Counted from the first letter of the stretch, positions 15,580-24,523 are shown. The stretch: DNA of 58,252 nucleotides from Nocardia alni (GCF_019038435.1 NZ_JAGPOX010000051.1:1-58252), one strand, 5' to 3'. Notes: generated by a model from the sequence alone, not told the origin. Numbers and translations: made by a program.

Positions 15580-16850
15580 CTGCTCTCCTCGTGCCAGGCG
15601 GGGGTGTTCATCAGCTCGCGCCAGCGCGCGTAGAACGACCGCCCGGCCGCGTCGCTGTAGAGTTCGCTGGTCCTGCCGGGGTGCCTGCCGTCCTCGCGTT
15701 CGGAGCCCAGCCCCATCTGGTAATTCAGCGGGACGCCGTTGGTGATGAAGCCGTGCGAGATGGCCTGAACCTCACTCCAGTTCTCACCGTCGTCCTGCTC
15801 GAAGATGCCACTGGGACCGAATGTGCGCAGGTTGTACAGCCGCTGCGCCTCGCGCACCTCTTCGGGCATCGACTTGTCGACGATCGTCCACGCCCACACC
15901 TCCATCGTGTCCGGGCCCTTCGGGTGCCAGACCCGCACGGAGCCGTTGATCGGCAGGTAGGAGAAGTTCGGGAACACGGTCGCGTGGCCGGTGGTCATCG
16001 GGCCCTCGACGCGGGCATCGCCGAGACGCTCGCGCAACGCCCCGTAGTCCATCCACTCGTGCACCGTGCGCGCGTCGAACCGGTTCTTCGGGTGCACGGG
16101 GAACCCGGCGCCGTGACCGTTCGGGTCGACGTACTGGCGACCGGTCCGGTGGATGATCTCGTCCTTGGGCTTGGCGCTCGGCGAGAGCAGCATCAGTGCC
16201 GAGGCGTGGCTCATGTTGACGTGGTACCAGTCGGTGGCGAACTGCTCCGCGGCGAGCTTCCAGTTGCCGGACAGCACCCATTTGTGCACACCGCCGACGA
16301 CCACGGTGCCCTGCTCGTCGTGGTCCAGCATCGCGTCCATGTACCAGGCCATATCGCCGAGCGATTCGCGCAGCGACACCGGCTCCGGATGCCAGGTGCC
16401 GAAGATCAAGCCGTGGTAGCTCTCGACGTGCGGTACCTCGATCAGGCCCCACTGCTTCGCGTCGAAGGAGTCCGGATAGCCCTCCTTGTTGGGGATGCTG
16501 ATCAGCTTTCCCTCGAGGTCGTACGCCCATCCGTGATAGGTGCAGGTGAAGTTGCGGGTCGCGCCGAAATCCGCGCGGCACACCCGCGCCCCGCGGTGCC
16601 GACACGAATTGAGGAACGCCCGGATCCTGCGGTTCTTGTCGAGGGTGACGATGACCGGGTCCTCGCCCATATAGGTGGTGAAGAAGTCGCCGGGCTTGTG
16701 GAACTGGTCGGCGTGGGCGAGAAACAGCCAACTGGGTGCGAAGACGCGCCGCAGTTCCTGCTGATACAGGCTCTCGTCGGTGAAGATGGCGCGATCGAGC
16801 AGGCCGCCGTCCGAATCGACGAGCCCGGAGACATCGAGGTTCCCGCTCAT
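15576..16850 (-). CDS. Ring-hydroxylating dioxygenase, alpha (catalytic) subunit, biphenyl/phenylpropionate type
   Basis: A 424-residue terminal oxygenase subunit that inserts both atoms of O2 into an aromatic ring. Rieske ligands are CRHRG and CTYHGW. The mononuclear iron site is DWYHVNMSH (Asp bridge, then H-x4-H). YMGEDPVIV, IRVWHP-like VRVWHPKG, FEQDDGENW and LNYQMGLG match BphA1/HcaE closely by eye. Start is uncertain: ATG 16850 gives an N-terminus that begins just before the conserved GLVDSDGGLLD, while ATG 16964 adds 38 residues unlike the family; neither has a clear ribosome binding site. It is the promoter-proximal gene of the minus-strand operon. Substrate not determined. Confidence 0.93.
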   Translation of the reverse strand: MSGNLDVSGLVDSDGGLLDRAIFTDESLYQQELRRVFAPSWLFLAHADQFHKPGDFFTTYMGEDPVIVTLDKNRRIRAFLNSCRHRGARVCRADFGATRNFTCTYHGWAYDLEGKLISIPNKEGYPDSFDAKQWGLIEVPHVESYHGLIFGTWHPEPVSLRESLGDMAWYMDAMLDHDEQGTVVVGGVHKWVLSGNWKLAAEQFATDWYHVNMSHASALMLLSPSAKPKDEIIHRTGRQYVDPNGHGAGFPVHPKNRFDARTVHEWMDYGALRERLGDARVEGPMTTGHATVFPNFSYLPINGSVRVWHPKGPDTMEVWAWTIVDKSMPEEVREAQRLYNLRTFGPSGIFEQDDGENWSEVQAISHGFITNGVPLNYQMGLGSEREDGRHPGRTSELYSDAAGRSFYARWRELMNTPAWHEESR

Positions 16851-17066
16851 CGCGGCCGGTCGTCGCAGGGAACCACGCGGCGCGCCGGTCGCGGTCCCCC
16901 GTATCGGTTCGCAGGCTCCGCCGCAGACGCCGGATTCGTCGGCGGGTCGGATGGTGGAGGTCATGACGTCCAGACAACCGGCCCCGCCGACGGCGTTCCA
17001 GTGCTCGTTCCGTAGCGCGGAACACGCAGTGGGATCCGCGCCCCCGCAGGCGGCAGGGTGGCAGTC
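16851..17066. promoter_or_regulatory. Divergent promoter region of the two catabolic operons
   Basis: These 216 bases separate the dioxygenase operon (minus) from the extradiol/meta-cleavage operon (plus). Both must start here, so a shared regulator is likely. I see no convincing operator palindrome; if the alpha subunit starts at 16964 the region shrinks to about 100 bases. Confidence 0.5.
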
Positions 17067-18050
17067 ATGCTGGCCGCAATCGCCGTCTCCCAGAGCGCCG
17101 CCGACCCACTGTCCGGTCTCGTTCTCGCAGACGCTCCCGAACCCGAACCGAAACCCGGCTGGTCCGTCGTCCGCGTGGTCGCCTCGTCCTTGAATATGCA
17201 CGACGTGTGGACGCTGCGTGGTGTCGGGCATCCGCCCGAGCGGCTGCCGATCATCCTGGGCTGCGATGCCGCCGGATACGACGAGCACGGCAACGAGGTC
17301 ATCGTCTACCCGGTGATCGCCGACGCCGACGCCGGCATGGGCGATGAGACCCTGGATCCCGACCGTGCCCTGCTCTCGGAGCAGCACAACGGCGCGTTCG
17401 CCGAATATCTCACCGTCCCCAGCCGCAATCTGGTGCCGAAGCCCGCATGGCTGTCCTTCGACGAGGCGGCCTGTCTGCCGGTCGCGTGGACCACGGCCTA
17501 TCGAATGCTGTTCACCCAGGCCAGGATTACCGCCGGCGATCGTGTCCTGGTCCAGGGCGCGGGCGGCGGCGTCGCGTCCGCCGCGATCAAACTCGCCGCG
17601 GCGGCCGGGGCGGTCGTCTACGCGACCAGTCGCAGCGCGGACAAACGCGCCGAGGCCCTGTCGTGGGGTGCGCGGGCCGCTGTAGGTACCGGCGAACGCT
17701 TACCCGAGCGGGTGGACGTCGTCATCGAAACGGTCGGCGAAGCCACGTGGGCGCATTCGATGAAATGCCTGCGCCCGGGTGGCGCGATCGTCATCGCGGG
17801 CGCGACCAGCGGCGCGAATCCCCCGGCGGATCTGAACCGGATCTTCTACCTGCAGCAGCGCATCCTCGGCTCGACCGGCGGCACGCGCAGCGAACTGGTC
17901 GCCATGTTGAAGATGATGGACGCCACCGGCCTGCGCCCGATCATCGACCGCACCCTGCCGCTGACCGAGATCCACAAAGGCCTGCAACTCATGATCGACG
18001 GCACCCTCACCGGAAAGCTCGTCATCCATCCGCCCACCCCGCAGCAGTGA
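17067..18050 (+). CDS. Zinc-type/quinone-oxidoreductase-like dehydrogenase (MDR family)
   Basis: A 327-residue medium-chain dehydrogenase/reductase. VVASSLNMHDVWTLRG and PIILGCDAAGYDEHG form the catalytic-domain core, and VQGAGGGVASAAIKLAAAAG is the NAD(P)H motif. The structural-zinc four-Cys loop is absent, pointing to a quinone oxidoreductase or enoyl reductase subtype. ATG 17067 has AGGGTGG just ahead; GTG 17058 is an alternative. It is the first gene of the operon with mhpB-D-F-E, 11 bases before mhpB, so it probably handles an alcohol, aldehyde or enone linked to this pathway. Its exact step is unknown. Confidence 0.8.
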   Translation: MLAAIAVSQSAADPLSGLVLADAPEPEPKPGWSVVRVVASSLNMHDVWTLRGVGHPPERLPIILGCDAAGYDEHGNEVIVYPVIADADAGMGDETLDPDRALLSEQHNGAFAEYLTVPSRNLVPKPAWLSFDEAACLPVAWTTAYRMLFTQARITAGDRVLVQGAGGGVASAAIKLAAAAGAVVYATSRSADKRAEALSWGARAAVGTGERLPERVDVVIETVGEATWAHSMKCLRPGGAIVIAGATSGANPPADLNRIFYLQQRILGSTGGTRSELVAMLKMMDATGLRPIIDRTLPLTEIHKGLQLMIDGTLTGKLVIHPPTPQQ

Positions 18051-18061
18051 GGAGCAGAGAC

Positions 18062-19012
18062 ATGCCCGCCGCGCTCGTCGGTCTCTCGCATTCGCCCCTG
18101 ATCGGCAAGAAAGATCCCGGACCCGAGGTGCTCGCGCGCATCGGCGCCGCGGTCGACGGGGCCCGTGCCTTCGTCCGGGACTTCGATCCCGAACTCGTCG
18201 TGCTCTACGCCCCCGACCACTACAACGGCTTCTTCTACAAGGAGATGCCCCCGTTCTGCCTGGCCACCGCGGCCAACGCCGTCGGCGACTTCGGTTCCCT
18301 CTCCGGACCACTTTCGGTCGACGCCGACGCCGCGAAGAGTCTCGCCCAGGGCGTCCTGGACCGCGGCATCGATCTCACCGTGTCGGCCAGGATGACCGTG
18401 GACCACGGTTTCGTCCAGCCGCTCGAGGTGCTGTTCGACGGCATCGACCGTGTCCCGGTGGTCCCCGTGTTCGTCAACGGGGTCGCCACCCCGCTCGGCC
18501 CGCTCGCCCGCATCCGGGCCCTGGGCGCCGCCGTCGGCGAGGCCGCCGCCGCGCTGGACCGCAGGGTGCTGTTCCTGGCCTCCGGCGGGCTGTCGCACGA
18601 TCCGCCGGTACCGGTCCTCGACGGCGCACCACCCCGAGTCGCCGACGCACTCATCGAAGGCCATCCCCCAACACCCGAACAACGTGCCAAGGGCGAGCAG
18701 CGCGTGGTCCAGGCCGGCCGCGACTACGCCGCCGGATCGAGCACGATGATCCCCATCAACCCCGGCTGGGACAACCTCGTGCTCGACACCTTCGCGTCCG
18801 GCTCCCTCAGCGAGATCGACGACTGGACGGTCGAATGGATGGGCGCCGAAGGGGGCGGATCGGCGCACGAGGTCCGCACCTGGATCGCCGCCTACGCCTC
18901 CCTCGCCGCCACCGGCCCCTACCGGGTCACCTCGCGTTTCTACGAACCCGTTCCCGAGTGGATCGCCGGGTTCGCCGTCACCACAGCCCACCCGGAAGGA
19001 AGCGACCGGTGA
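18062..19012 (+). CDS. mhpB: Class III extradiol ring-cleavage dioxygenase (2,3-dihydroxyphenylpropionate 1,2-dioxygenase type)
   Basis: A 316-residue LigB-superfamily enzyme; E. coli MhpB is about the same length. It opens a catechol ring next to the two hydroxyls using Fe(II). GLSHSPL near the N-terminus supplies an iron-ligand His, MTVDHGFVQPLEVLF and SGGLSHDPP contain the conserved His pair that acts in acid-base catalysis, and PINPGWDN is a family signature. RBS GAGGAG precedes ATG 18062. Its TGA overlaps the mhpD GTG. With the dihydrodiol dehydrogenase and C-C hydrolase of the opposite operon it completes the meta route. The true substrate may be a related catechol. Confidence 0.92.
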   Translation: MPAALVGLSHSPLIGKKDPGPEVLARIGAAVDGARAFVRDFDPELVVLYAPDHYNGFFYKEMPPFCLATAANAVGDFGSLSGPLSVDADAAKSLAQGVLDRGIDLTVSARMTVDHGFVQPLEVLFDGIDRVPVVPVFVNGVATPLGPLARIRALGAAVGEAAAALDRRVLFLASGGLSHDPPVPVLDGAPPRVADALIEGHPPTPEQRAKGEQRVVQAGRDYAAGSSTMIPINPGWDNLVLDTFASGSLSEIDDWTVEWMGAEGGGSAHEVRTWIAAYASLAATGPYRVTSRFYEPVPEWIAGFAVTTAHPEGSDR

Positions 19013-19836
19013 GCATCGACAGCTCCGAGAAGACATCGTTGATCGCCGCCGCGGTCCAGCGCCTCACCGCCGCGGCCGACAGCCGGATCCCGTGCGCACC
19101 GATCAGGGACCTGCTCGACGTCACCGATATCGACGCCGCCTACGCGGTCCAGCGACTGCTCACCGATCTGCGCGTCGCGGCCGGCGGACGGATCACCGGA
19201 CGCAAGATCGGCCTGACCTCGCCCGCCGTGCAGCGGCAACTCGGCGTGGACCAGCCCGACTTCGGTGTCCTGTTCGCCGATATGGACGTCACCGGCCTTC
19301 CCGAGGTGCCCAGCGGCAGGTTGCTGCAGCCGAAGGCCGAAGCGGAGATCGCCTTCGAACTCGGCGCCGACCTGAGCGACGGCGATCTGGACCCGGCGCA
19401 GATCCGCGCGGCCGTAGCGCGAGCCACCGCCGCCCTCGAGATCGTCGACTCCCGCATCGCCGACTGGAACATCACCATCACCGACACCGTCGCCGACAAC
19501 GGATCCTCCGGCCTCTACGTACTCGGCGAGAACTGGCTCACGCTGGACGAATTCGAGCCCCGCGACGTGCGGATGCGACTGTTCGCGGACGGTGAGCTCG
19601 CCTCGAGCGGCGACGGCGCTGCCTGCCTCGGCGACCCCCTCGTCGCCCTGGCCTGGCTGGCCCGCACGGCCCGCGACTACGGGCAACCGCTGCGCGCCGG
19701 ACAGGTGATCCTCTCCGGCGCGCTCGGCCCGATGGTGCCCACCCCGCCCGGGACCGAAATCCGCGCCGAACTGTCCACCCTCGGCACCGTCACCGCCACC
19801 TTCGCCAAGGACAACGCAGCCAAGGACAACTCATGA
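19009..19836 (+). CDS. mhpD: 2-Hydroxypenta-2,4-dienoate (2-keto-4-pentenoate) hydratase
   Basis: A 275-residue hydratase that adds water to the dienoate produced by the C-C hydrolase, giving 4-hydroxy-2-oxovalerate. RITGRKIGLTSPAVQRQLGV, PDFGVLFADM and a metal-site region around QPKAEAEIAFEL are characteristic, as is LEIVDSRIADW. It begins with GTG at 19009, overlapping the mhpB stop, and its own stop overlaps the next ATG, so the block is translationally coupled. Length equals the family's. Confidence 0.95.
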   Translation: MSIDSSEKTSLIAAAVQRLTAAADSRIPCAPIRDLLDVTDIDAAYAVQRLLTDLRVAAGGRITGRKIGLTSPAVQRQLGVDQPDFGVLFADMDVTGLPEVPSGRLLQPKAEAEIAFELGADLSDGDLDPAQIRAAVARATAALEIVDSRIADWNITITDTVADNGSSGLYVLGENWLTLDEFEPRDVRMRLFADGELASSGDGAACLGDPLVALAWLARTARDYGQPLRAGQVILSGALGPMVPTPPGTEIRAELSTLGTVTATFAKDNAAKDNS

Positions 19837-20804
19837 GCCACACAGGCACGATCAAGGTCGCGATCATCGGATCCGGCAACATCGGCACCGATCTGATGAT
19901 CAAGGTCTTGCGCAACTCCGACATCCTCGAGGTCGCCGCGATAGTCGGCATCGACCCCGCCTCCGACGGCCTCGCGCGCGCCGCGCGACTGCACGTGCCC
20001 ACCACCGCCGACGGTGTGGCGGGCCTGATCGCACTCGACGGATTCGCCGATATCGATATCGTCTTCGACGCCACCTCGGCCGGCGCGCACAAGGCGAACG
20101 CCGCCGCGCTGGCCCCGTTCGGGAAGAAGCTCGTCGATCTCACCCCGGCCGCGATCGGCCCGTTCGTCGTGCCTCCGGTCAACCTGGAACAACATCTCGA
20201 CGACGACATCGACAACGTCAACATGGTCACCTGCGGCGGCCAGGCCACCATCCCGATGGTGCACGCCATCTCCCGTGTCACGCCGGTCGCCTACGCCGAG
20301 ATCGTCGCCTCCATCGCCTCGAAATCCGCCGGCCCGGGCACCCGGGCCAACATCGACGAATTCACCGAAACCACCTCGCACGCCATCGAGCAGGTAGGCG
20401 GCGCCGCGCGCGGCAAGGCCGTCATCATCCTGAACCCGGCCGAACCGCCCCTGCTGATGCGCGACACCGTGCTGGCCCTCATCGGCGATGCCGACCACGA
20501 CGCCATCCGGGCCTCCGTCGCCGAGATGGCCGCCGAAGTCGCCGAATACGTGCCGGGCTACCGGCTCAAGCAGGACGTCCAGTTCACCCCCATCCAGCCC
20601 GACGAACCAGTACACACCCTGCATCCGAGCGGCGGCGGACCGGTCGTCACCAAGGTATCGATCTTCCTGGAGGTCGAGGGCGCCGCCCACTACCTGCCCG
20701 CCTACGCCGGAAATCTCGACATCATGACCTCCGCGGCGCTGCGCACCGCCGAGTCCATCGCCCGCCGCCTGCGCGGCGCCGCACCCGTGGAGGCCCACCA
20801 GTGA
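19833..20804 (+). CDS. mhpF: Acetaldehyde dehydrogenase (acylating)
   Basis: A 323-residue enzyme converting acetaldehyde, NAD+ and CoA to acetyl-CoA. IIGSGNIGTDLMIKVLR is the NAD-binding loop, and MVTCGGQATIPMVHA contains the catalytic Cys. E. coli MhpF is 316 residues. It is known to form a channelling complex with the aldolase encoded next, and here the two genes overlap by four bases (GTGA), consistent with coupled production. Confidence 0.96.
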   Translation: MSHTGTIKVAIIGSGNIGTDLMIKVLRNSDILEVAAIVGIDPASDGLARAARLHVPTTADGVAGLIALDGFADIDIVFDATSAGAHKANAAALAPFGKKLVDLTPAAIGPFVVPPVNLEQHLDDDIDNVNMVTCGGQATIPMVHAISRVTPVAYAEIVASIASKSAGPGTRANIDEFTETTSHAIEQVGGAARGKAVIILNPAEPPLLMRDTVLALIGDADHDAIRASVAEMAAEVAEYVPGYRLKQDVQFTPIQPDEPVHTLHPSGGGPVVTKVSIFLEVEGAAHYLPAYAGNLDIMTSAALRTAESIARRLRGAAPVEAHQ

Positions 20805-21832
20805 CCACACCGCAGCTCTACATCCAGGACGTCACCCTGCGCGACGGCATGCACGCCATCCGCCACCGAATCTCCCCCTCCGATGTCGGACGGATCACCG
20901 CCGCCCTCGACGCGGCCGGAGTCGACGCCATCGAGGTCGCCCACGGCGACGGCCTCGCCGGCGGCTCCCTCAACTACGGACCCGGCTCCCACACCGACTG
21001 GGAGTGGATCGAAGCCGCCGCCGACAACCTCACCCACGCCACACTCACCACACTGCTGCTCCCCGGCATCGGCACCATCGCCGAACTCGAACACGCCTAC
21101 CGCCTCGGAGTGCGCTCCATCCGCATCGCCACCCACTGCACCGAAGCCGACGTCGCCGCCCAGCACATCGCCAAGGCCCGCGACCTCGGCATGGACGTCT
21201 CCGGCTTCCTCATGATGAGCCACATGGCCCCCGCGAAGGAGCTCGCCGCACAGGCGAAACTCATGGAAAGCTATGGCGCACACTGCGTCTACGTCACCGA
21301 CTCCGGTGGCAGGCTCACCATGAACGACGTCCGCGACCGAGTCCGGGCCTACCGCGACATCCTCGAACCGAGCACGCAGGTCGGCATCCACGCGCACGAG
21401 AACCTGTCGCTGTCGGTCGCCAACAGCGTCGTCGCCGTCGAGGAGGGCGTCACCCGCGTCGACGCATCCCTCGCAGGCCACGGCGCCGGCGCGGGCAACT
21501 GCCCGCTCGAGGCATTCATCGCCGTCGCCGATCTGCAGCAGTGGAAGCACGGCTGCGACCTGTTCGCGATACAGGACGCCGCCGACGACCTCGTCCGCCC
21601 ACTACAGGACCGGCCCGTCCGCGTCGACCGCGAAACCCTCACCCTCGGCTACGCCGGCGTCTACTCCAGCTTCCTACGCCACGCCGAAACCGCCTCCCGC
21701 ACATACGGAATCGATGTCCGAACCATCCTGCTCGAAGTCGGCAACCGCAGACTCGTCGGCGGACAAGAAGACATGATCACCGACATCGCACTCGACATCG
21801 CCGGACACGCTAACGCCACCGCAGCGCGCTGA
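20801..21832 (+). CDS. mhpE: 4-Hydroxy-2-oxovalerate aldolase
   Basis: A 343-residue DRE-TIM-type aldolase that splits 4-hydroxy-2-oxovalerate to pyruvate and acetaldehyde. DVTLRDGMHAIRH at residues 9-21 carries the metal-ligand Asp, and GIHAHENLSLSVANS supplies the HxH metal pair. It starts at a GTG overlapping mhpF. Last intact gene of the operon; a decayed monooxygenase - hydrolase - DUF3500 cassette follows directly. Confidence 0.96.
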   Translation: MTTPQLYIQDVTLRDGMHAIRHRISPSDVGRITAALDAAGVDAIEVAHGDGLAGGSLNYGPGSHTDWEWIEAAADNLTHATLTTLLLPGIGTIAELEHAYRLGVRSIRIATHCTEADVAAQHIAKARDLGMDVSGFLMMSHMAPAKELAAQAKLMESYGAHCVYVTDSGGRLTMNDVRDRVRAYRDILEPSTQVGIHAHENLSLSVANSVVAVEEGVTRVDASLAGHGAGAGNCPLEAFIAVADLQQWKHGCDLFAIQDAADDLVRPLQDRPVRVDRETLTLGYAGVYSSFLRHAETASRTYGIDVRTILLEVGNRRLVGGQEDMITDIALDIAGHANATAAR

Positions 21833-21854
21833 TCGTTCGGCTTTACGGGCGAGA

Positions 21855-21960
21855 GACGTGAACGACGCCTACCGGGATTTCCTCACCGCGCACGGTGCGA
21901 CCGCCTACCTGAGCCGAGCCGACCCCTGTGTGTTCGATGCCGCCGATGGCATGTCCGATC
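21855..21960 (+). pseudogene. 3' remnant of an MhpA-like FAD monooxygenase
   Basis: One frame reads AYRDFLTAHGATAYLSR, against TYRDFLGAHGATAYLSR near the C-terminus of the intact monooxygenase encoded at 51081-52673. The DNA also matches closely (for example CCTACCTGAGCCG against CGTACCTGAGCCG). Only about 30 codons are readable before the similarity fades; nothing upstream resembles the rest of that gene. It lies 23 bases after mhpE. Confidence 0.8.
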
Positions 21961-22044
21961 GGGCGACTTCACCTCGAGGTGTGCCGCGGGCGAGCCGACC
22001 GCCGCTGCGGCTGTGATCATCTCCTCTGCCCGGCTCGGCCAGGC

Positions 22045-22300
22045 TCGAGATGTCGACCGCCCAAAGATCGCCTGGCGCAGCGGTACCGGATTGTCGAGAT
22101 CAATCCCCCGGGGAGTGCCGACCCCGAGATCGGGCAGATTCTCGCTGCGGCCGCAGTGCAGCTCATCGACGGATCGTTCTTCGTGACCGGAACGTCCATG
22201 GGGAGGAGCGAACGCACGGTATGTGACCGCACGGTTGACGATTGCGGATTACGTGGCGCGGCAGCTGGCCGCCGGATGCGCTGTTGCCCAACGGTATACC
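22045..22300 (+). pseudogene. Remnant of the alpha/beta hydrolase of the DUF3500 cassette
   Basis: The DNA parallels the intact hydrolase at 52670-53503: a stretch encoding DRLAQRYRIVEINPPG-like sequence, then EIGQILAAAAVQLIDG, then a copy of the nucleophile motif GTSMG, then a fragment matching YVARQMADRMR. Internal pieces are deleted and the reading frame is broken several times. Order of fragments is the same as in the intact gene. Confidence 0.85.
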
Positions 22301-22525
22301 GACAGTATCTGTATCCCCGCGATCATCCCTGGCTGGCAGGACTAGACCAGCTCGACCTGATCCGGAGTTTTATCTGCACTCGTACGGGCTTCGGTTGGAG
22401 GAGCTGAGCTCGGGCCACCCGCGAGTTGGCGTTGGACCTCGTCCGGGAGAGCCTGAGCCCGCAGAGCTACGCCAAAACACGAGACCTCATGGGCATCAAC
22501 AGGTTTCTCGTCGGCTCGTCGCAAC
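22301..22525 (+). pseudogene. Remnant of the DUF3500 gene
   Basis: Fragments match the intact DUF3500 gene at 53505-54758: YLYPRDHPWLAGLDQLDLI against FLYPLDHPRLAGLDQLDLV, then FYLHSYGLRLEEL against FYLQRYGLRLEDL, then a stretch like SPQSYAKTRDLMGINRFL against SPRGYAKTVDLMRINKFL. About 280 bases between the first two blocks have been lost, and the pieces are in different frames. The rest of the gene, including its His-rich C-terminal half, is gone. Confidence 0.88.
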
Positions 22526-22778
22526 CCGCACCCGGCGCGGACAGGTCGGCAACCTGTGTCGGCAAGCGGCCACCGCGACAAGTTCAGTGCTGGGAGTTGA
22601 TACTTCGAGGCTTGACCAGCGCGTAACCGGCACCGCCGCACGTCGCTCGGGCCGACACGTGCGCAGGTGTAGGTGGTGCCGGGCGTCGAATCCCAGCAAT
22701 ACCTGCTCGGTCGCGAAGTGACGCCGCGCTGTCGAGGGCGAATGGCACCTGAGGCTACGGGCAGACGACCGATGAACC

Positions 22779-23261
22779 TCAGGCGCGCTTACGCCTGCGT
22801 TCCGTGGCGGACGGCACCAAGTCCCGCAGCCGCTCGCAGACCGCTTCGAGGGCGTCCGCCAGCGCGTCGGCCTGGCGATCGTCGAGCGCCTCGAACATGC
22901 CCTGCTCGACGACGGCGATATGTCCGGGTAGCACCTTCTCCAGCAGCTCACGCCCGTCCTCGGTGATGACCGCCGTGACCGAGCGCTCGTCGTCGTCACC
23001 GCGTTCGCGGCGTATCAGGCCGGCGGCTTCCAGCTTGCCGGCCTGATAGCTCAGACCGCTGCGGCTGTGTACGGCGGTATCGGCCAGATCCGTCATCCGC
23101 ATCCGGCCGTCCGGGGCCTGCGCCAAGCGCGCGAGCAGGGAGAATTGCAGGTAGCTCAGCCCACCGTCGCGCTGCAGCTGATCGTTCATGAGCATCTGCA
23201 GCAGGTCGCCCGCGTCCTTCAGGGCGAAGAACGCCTGCATACGCCTCGCGTCGAGTGCCAT
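22779..23261 (-). CDS. MarR-family regulator
   Basis: A 160-residue winged-HTH protein. MRMTDLADTAVHSRSGLSYQAGKLEAAGLIRRERGDDDERS (about residues 54-94; quoted here as landmarks MTDLADTAV, GLSYQAGKL and RRERGDDDERS) is the MarR recognition helix plus wing. MarR repressors release DNA on binding phenolic or oxidant ligands. It is divergent from a quinone-oxidoreductase-like gene, with a perfect palindrome between them, so it probably represses that gene and itself. Confidence 0.9.
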   Translation of the reverse strand: MALDARRMQAFFALKDAGDLLQMLMNDQLQRDGGLSYLQFSLLARLAQAPDGRMRMTDLADTAVHSRSGLSYQAGKLEAAGLIRRERGDDDERSVTAVITEDGRELLEKVLPGHIAVVEQGMFEALDDRQADALADALEAVCERLRDLVPSATERRRKRA

Positions 23262-23277
23262 CGGCTCAACTCCATCT

Positions 23278-23327
23278 TGTTTCGAATGAGAAACATGCTA
23301 GCGTCGGTAACTGTTTGCAATTCGAAA
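23278..23327. promoter_or_regulatory. MarR operator candidates
   Basis: TGTTTC GAATGA GAAACA (23278-23295) is a perfect six-base inverted repeat. A second, imperfect copy, GTTTGCAATTCGAAAC, lies at 23312-23327. Both contain the GTTTC/GAAAC half-site and lie between the divergent MarR and oxidoreductase genes, as expected for a MarR dimer operator. Confidence 0.65.
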
Positions 23328-23380
23328 CATGTGCGGGTCGTGGACTACGCGCCGCATGTCCGCCAGAGAACGGAGAGATC

Positions 23381-24310
23381 ATGAAGGCAGTGCGCTTTCA
23401 CGAGTACGGCGACAGCACGGCGCTGTCCCTGGACGAGATCCCCACGCCCGAGCCCGGGGCCGGGCAGGTGCTGATCAAGGTCACCGCGACCTCGTTCAAC
23501 CCGGCCGACGCCCTGATACGCGCGGGCCACCTGAGCGAGATGCTCCCGTTGGCACTCCCGCACGTGCCGGGCCTGGACGTCAGTGGGACCGTTGCCGCCG
23601 TCGGGCCGGACGTGACGGACTGGGCCGCTGGTACCGCGGTGGCCGCGTTCCTCCCACTGAACGAGGACGGCGCCGCCGCGGAGTACGTGCTCGCCCAGGC
23701 CGACATCCTCGCCGCACTCCCCGACGGCGTGGATCCGGTCGACGCGGCGGCACTCCCCGGCGTCGGGCTCACCGCCTGGCAGGCCTTGTTCGAGCACGGC
23801 GAACTCGCGGCAGGCCAGCACATCCTGATCAACGGCGGCGGCGGGGCGGTCGGCGGATACGCGGTACAACTCGCGCACGCGGCCGGCGCCGAGGTCAGCG
23901 CCACCGCGAGCCCACGCAGCGCCGACCGCGTCCGCGCCTACGGCGCCGACCACGTCATCGACTACACGGCCACACCGGTCACCGAGGCGGCGAAGGGCCC
24001 GTTCGACGTAGTGGTCAATCTCGCGCCGACCTCCCCCGAAGACACTGATGCCCTGGCTGCCCTGACCTGCGACAACGGGGTATTCGTATCCGCCACGACT
24101 CCACCGGCCACCGAACCGGGCCGCGGCGTGCGGGTTGCGAGAATGGGGGTCCACGCCGATCCCGGCCAATTGACCGAACTGCTGGACCGAGTGAAATCCG
24201 GCACCCTCCGGATCAACGTCACCGACCGCAGGCCCCTCACCGACCTCCCCGCCGTCCATGCCGAGGCCGACCGGGGCGCCCACAGCGGCAAGGCGGTCAT
24301 CGTCCCTTGA
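23381..24310 (+). CDS. NADPH-dependent quinone oxidoreductase (zeta-crystallin type)
   Basis: A 309-residue MDR-family enzyme: MKAVRFHEYGDSTALSL start, ATSFNPADALIRAGHL, and the Rossmann motif INGGGGAVGGYAVQLAHAAG (about residues 145-165). It lacks zinc ligands, like quinone reductases and related enone reductases. ATG 23381 follows CGGAGAG. The divergent MarR gene and palindromes suggest induction by a quinone or similar electrophile. Role in detoxification rather than in the meta pathway is inferred. Confidence 0.9.
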   Translation: MKAVRFHEYGDSTALSLDEIPTPEPGAGQVLIKVTATSFNPADALIRAGHLSEMLPLALPHVPGLDVSGTVAAVGPDVTDWAAGTAVAAFLPLNEDGAAAEYVLAQADILAALPDGVDPVDAAALPGVGLTAWQALFEHGELAAGQHILINGGGGAVGGYAVQLAHAAGAEVSATASPRSADRVRAYGADHVIDYTATPVTEAAKGPFDVVVNLAPTSPEDTDALAALTCDNGVFVSATTPPATEPGRGVRVARMGVHADPGQLTELLDRVKSGTLRINVTDRRPLTDLPAVHAEADRGAHSGKAVIVP

Positions 24311-24523
24311 CCGCGCGGGCCGCACCGAGTGTGTGGTTCCAGGACATAGAAAACGCCTGTCTCGGGTCGTAGGAACAATCGCTGGGCCGGTCAGGTTGCG
24401 GGCCATGTCCAAGGCTCGTCTGGTGATCACCAGCCCTGGCCGCGGGCCCCGATAAGGACGCCGAGCGGCCCTGCATCACGAATGCCTACGCGTTGCGGTA
24501 TCCGAAACGAGCCCCTCGCCATG

